Source of the DNA: Cantharellus purpuraceus
Lineage: Eukaryota > Basidiomycota > Agaricomycetes > Cantharellales > Hydnaceae
Length of the DNA stretch: 64,000 nt
Direction of reading: 5' to 3'
Assembly (NCBI GenBank): GCA_025174535.1
Contig: JALBUN010000049.1
Location: 496,001 to 560,000, forward strand
Made by a program: the position numbers and the translations under genes
The notes under the pieces: generated by a model
What the model saw: the letters and a program-made list of their open reading frames with translations, nothing else
What the model was told of the DNA's origin: nothing
Database searches by the model: none
Part shown: in pieces, positions 63,564 through 64,000 of the stretch
Position numbering within the stretch: position 1 is the first letter of the stretch
How the letters are laid out: each line of letters opens with the position of its first letter

Positions 63564-64000
63564 ATGTCACCAGGTGCATGGTCATCGCGTCAAGTCGATC
63601 GTGCCCTGTGTCGATTCAAGCTCAAGCTCACCCACTATCATGCTGCAATTCACTTTCACACCGGCCAAGTATCACTCCAAAACCAAGCAGCTCTTCATCG
63701 GGATCTTTCCACTCAGACGCGTGGCAATACTATTCCTAGCGCGAATTCGCTACCATATGCAGCGCCGTTCCGGATCCTCAACAATTCTTCAAAGATGTAC
63801 TCGCCGAGCCCGTCGGATTATAAACAGCAATGGCGGCTATCTTCGGTCAGGCCAGATCTTATTTCCTTTTACTTGTCAATCCGAGATGCCCTCCCGTCGG
63901 TAAAGGAGCTGAGTGTGGAGGCATATATCCAGCTTGCAAAGGAGGCACAAATGAACCATTTGCAGCAAGTCATGGATCTGCTAGCAATAGATCTTCTGTG
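63564..64000 (+). CDS. unrecognised ORF running off the right edge
   Basis: An ATG at 63564 opens a frame with no stop for 145 codons to the window end. Chance frames of this length are rare (about one in a thousand per start). The first part is Gln/His/Thr-rich (for example LQNQAALHRDLSTQTRG). From an internal Met at about 63793 it becomes more ordered: SDYKQQWRLSSVRPDLISFY, LSIRDALPSVKELSVEAY and LAKEAQMNHLQQVMDLL, a helix-like amphipathic stretch. The true start may be that internal Met. I do not recognise the family, and the C-terminal part lies outside the window. Confidence 0.5.
   Translation, partial: MSPGAWSSRQVDRALCRFKLKLTHYHAAIHFHTGQVSLQNQAALHRDLSTQTRGNTIPSANSLPYAAPFRILNNSSKMYSPSPSDYKQQWRLSSVRPDLISFYLSIRDALPSVKELSVEAYIQLAKEAQMNHLQQVMDLLAIDLL

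Overview
The window is nuclear DNA of a filamentous basidiomycete, most likely an Agaricomycete. The evidence is protein-coding genes broken by many 45-60 nt introns, compact spacing, no operons, and fungal families such as the DUF6534-like seven-helix membrane proteins, a basidiomycete-type PAS protein, a Zn2Cys6 regulator and a DUF2235 hydrolase. No rRNA, CRISPR array or intact transposon was recognised. I could not screen reliably for tRNAs by eye. Coding sequences were rebuilt by hand by joining exons that restore a known family's reading frame. Outer coordinates are firmer than some internal junctions.

Layout: 1-9.3 kb holds a possible truncated gene end, the rRNA-processing factor FCF2 and an extremely fragmented DUF6534-type membrane protein gene, with long gene-poor stretches. 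TOM22 follows at 9.4-9.9 kb. At 10.2-12.7 kb lie three related, decayed copies of what looks like a small secreted-protein gene. From 14 to 41.7 kb the DNA is dense: Zn2Cys6 factor (+), EPL1 (-), SAS10/UTP3 (-), RPN13 (+), a small unknown gene (+), TRM61 (-), PAS protein (+), DUF2235 protein (-), COQ5 (+), RAD4/XPC (-), a small unknown gene (-), and a gene joining a SET domain to TAD3 (+). A 3.5 kb gene-free gap then precedes two tandem MFS transporter paralogues (45.2-50.4 kb), isocitrate lyase (51.8-53.7 kb), ALG7 (54.1-56.0 kb), a gene-poor 2.6 kb, CAP1 and GRH1/GRASP in tail-to-tail arrangement (58.5-61.1 kb), and an unrecognised ORF running off the right edge.

Most genes are single-copy housekeeping functions: ribosome biogenesis (FCF2, SAS10), chromatin (EPL1), proteasome (RPN13), tRNA modification (TRM61, TAD3), ubiquinone synthesis (COQ5), mitochondrial import (TOM22), N-glycosylation (ALG7), actin capping (CAP1), Golgi structure (GRH1), DNA repair (RAD4) and the glyoxylate cycle (isocitrate lyase). 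They are not a functional cluster. The least ordinary features are the gene structures: microexons of 6 and 10 nt, about eight candidate GC-AG introns, the SET-TAD3 fusion, and two very short divergent promoters. I did not find convincing evidence of a wholly new biological system.
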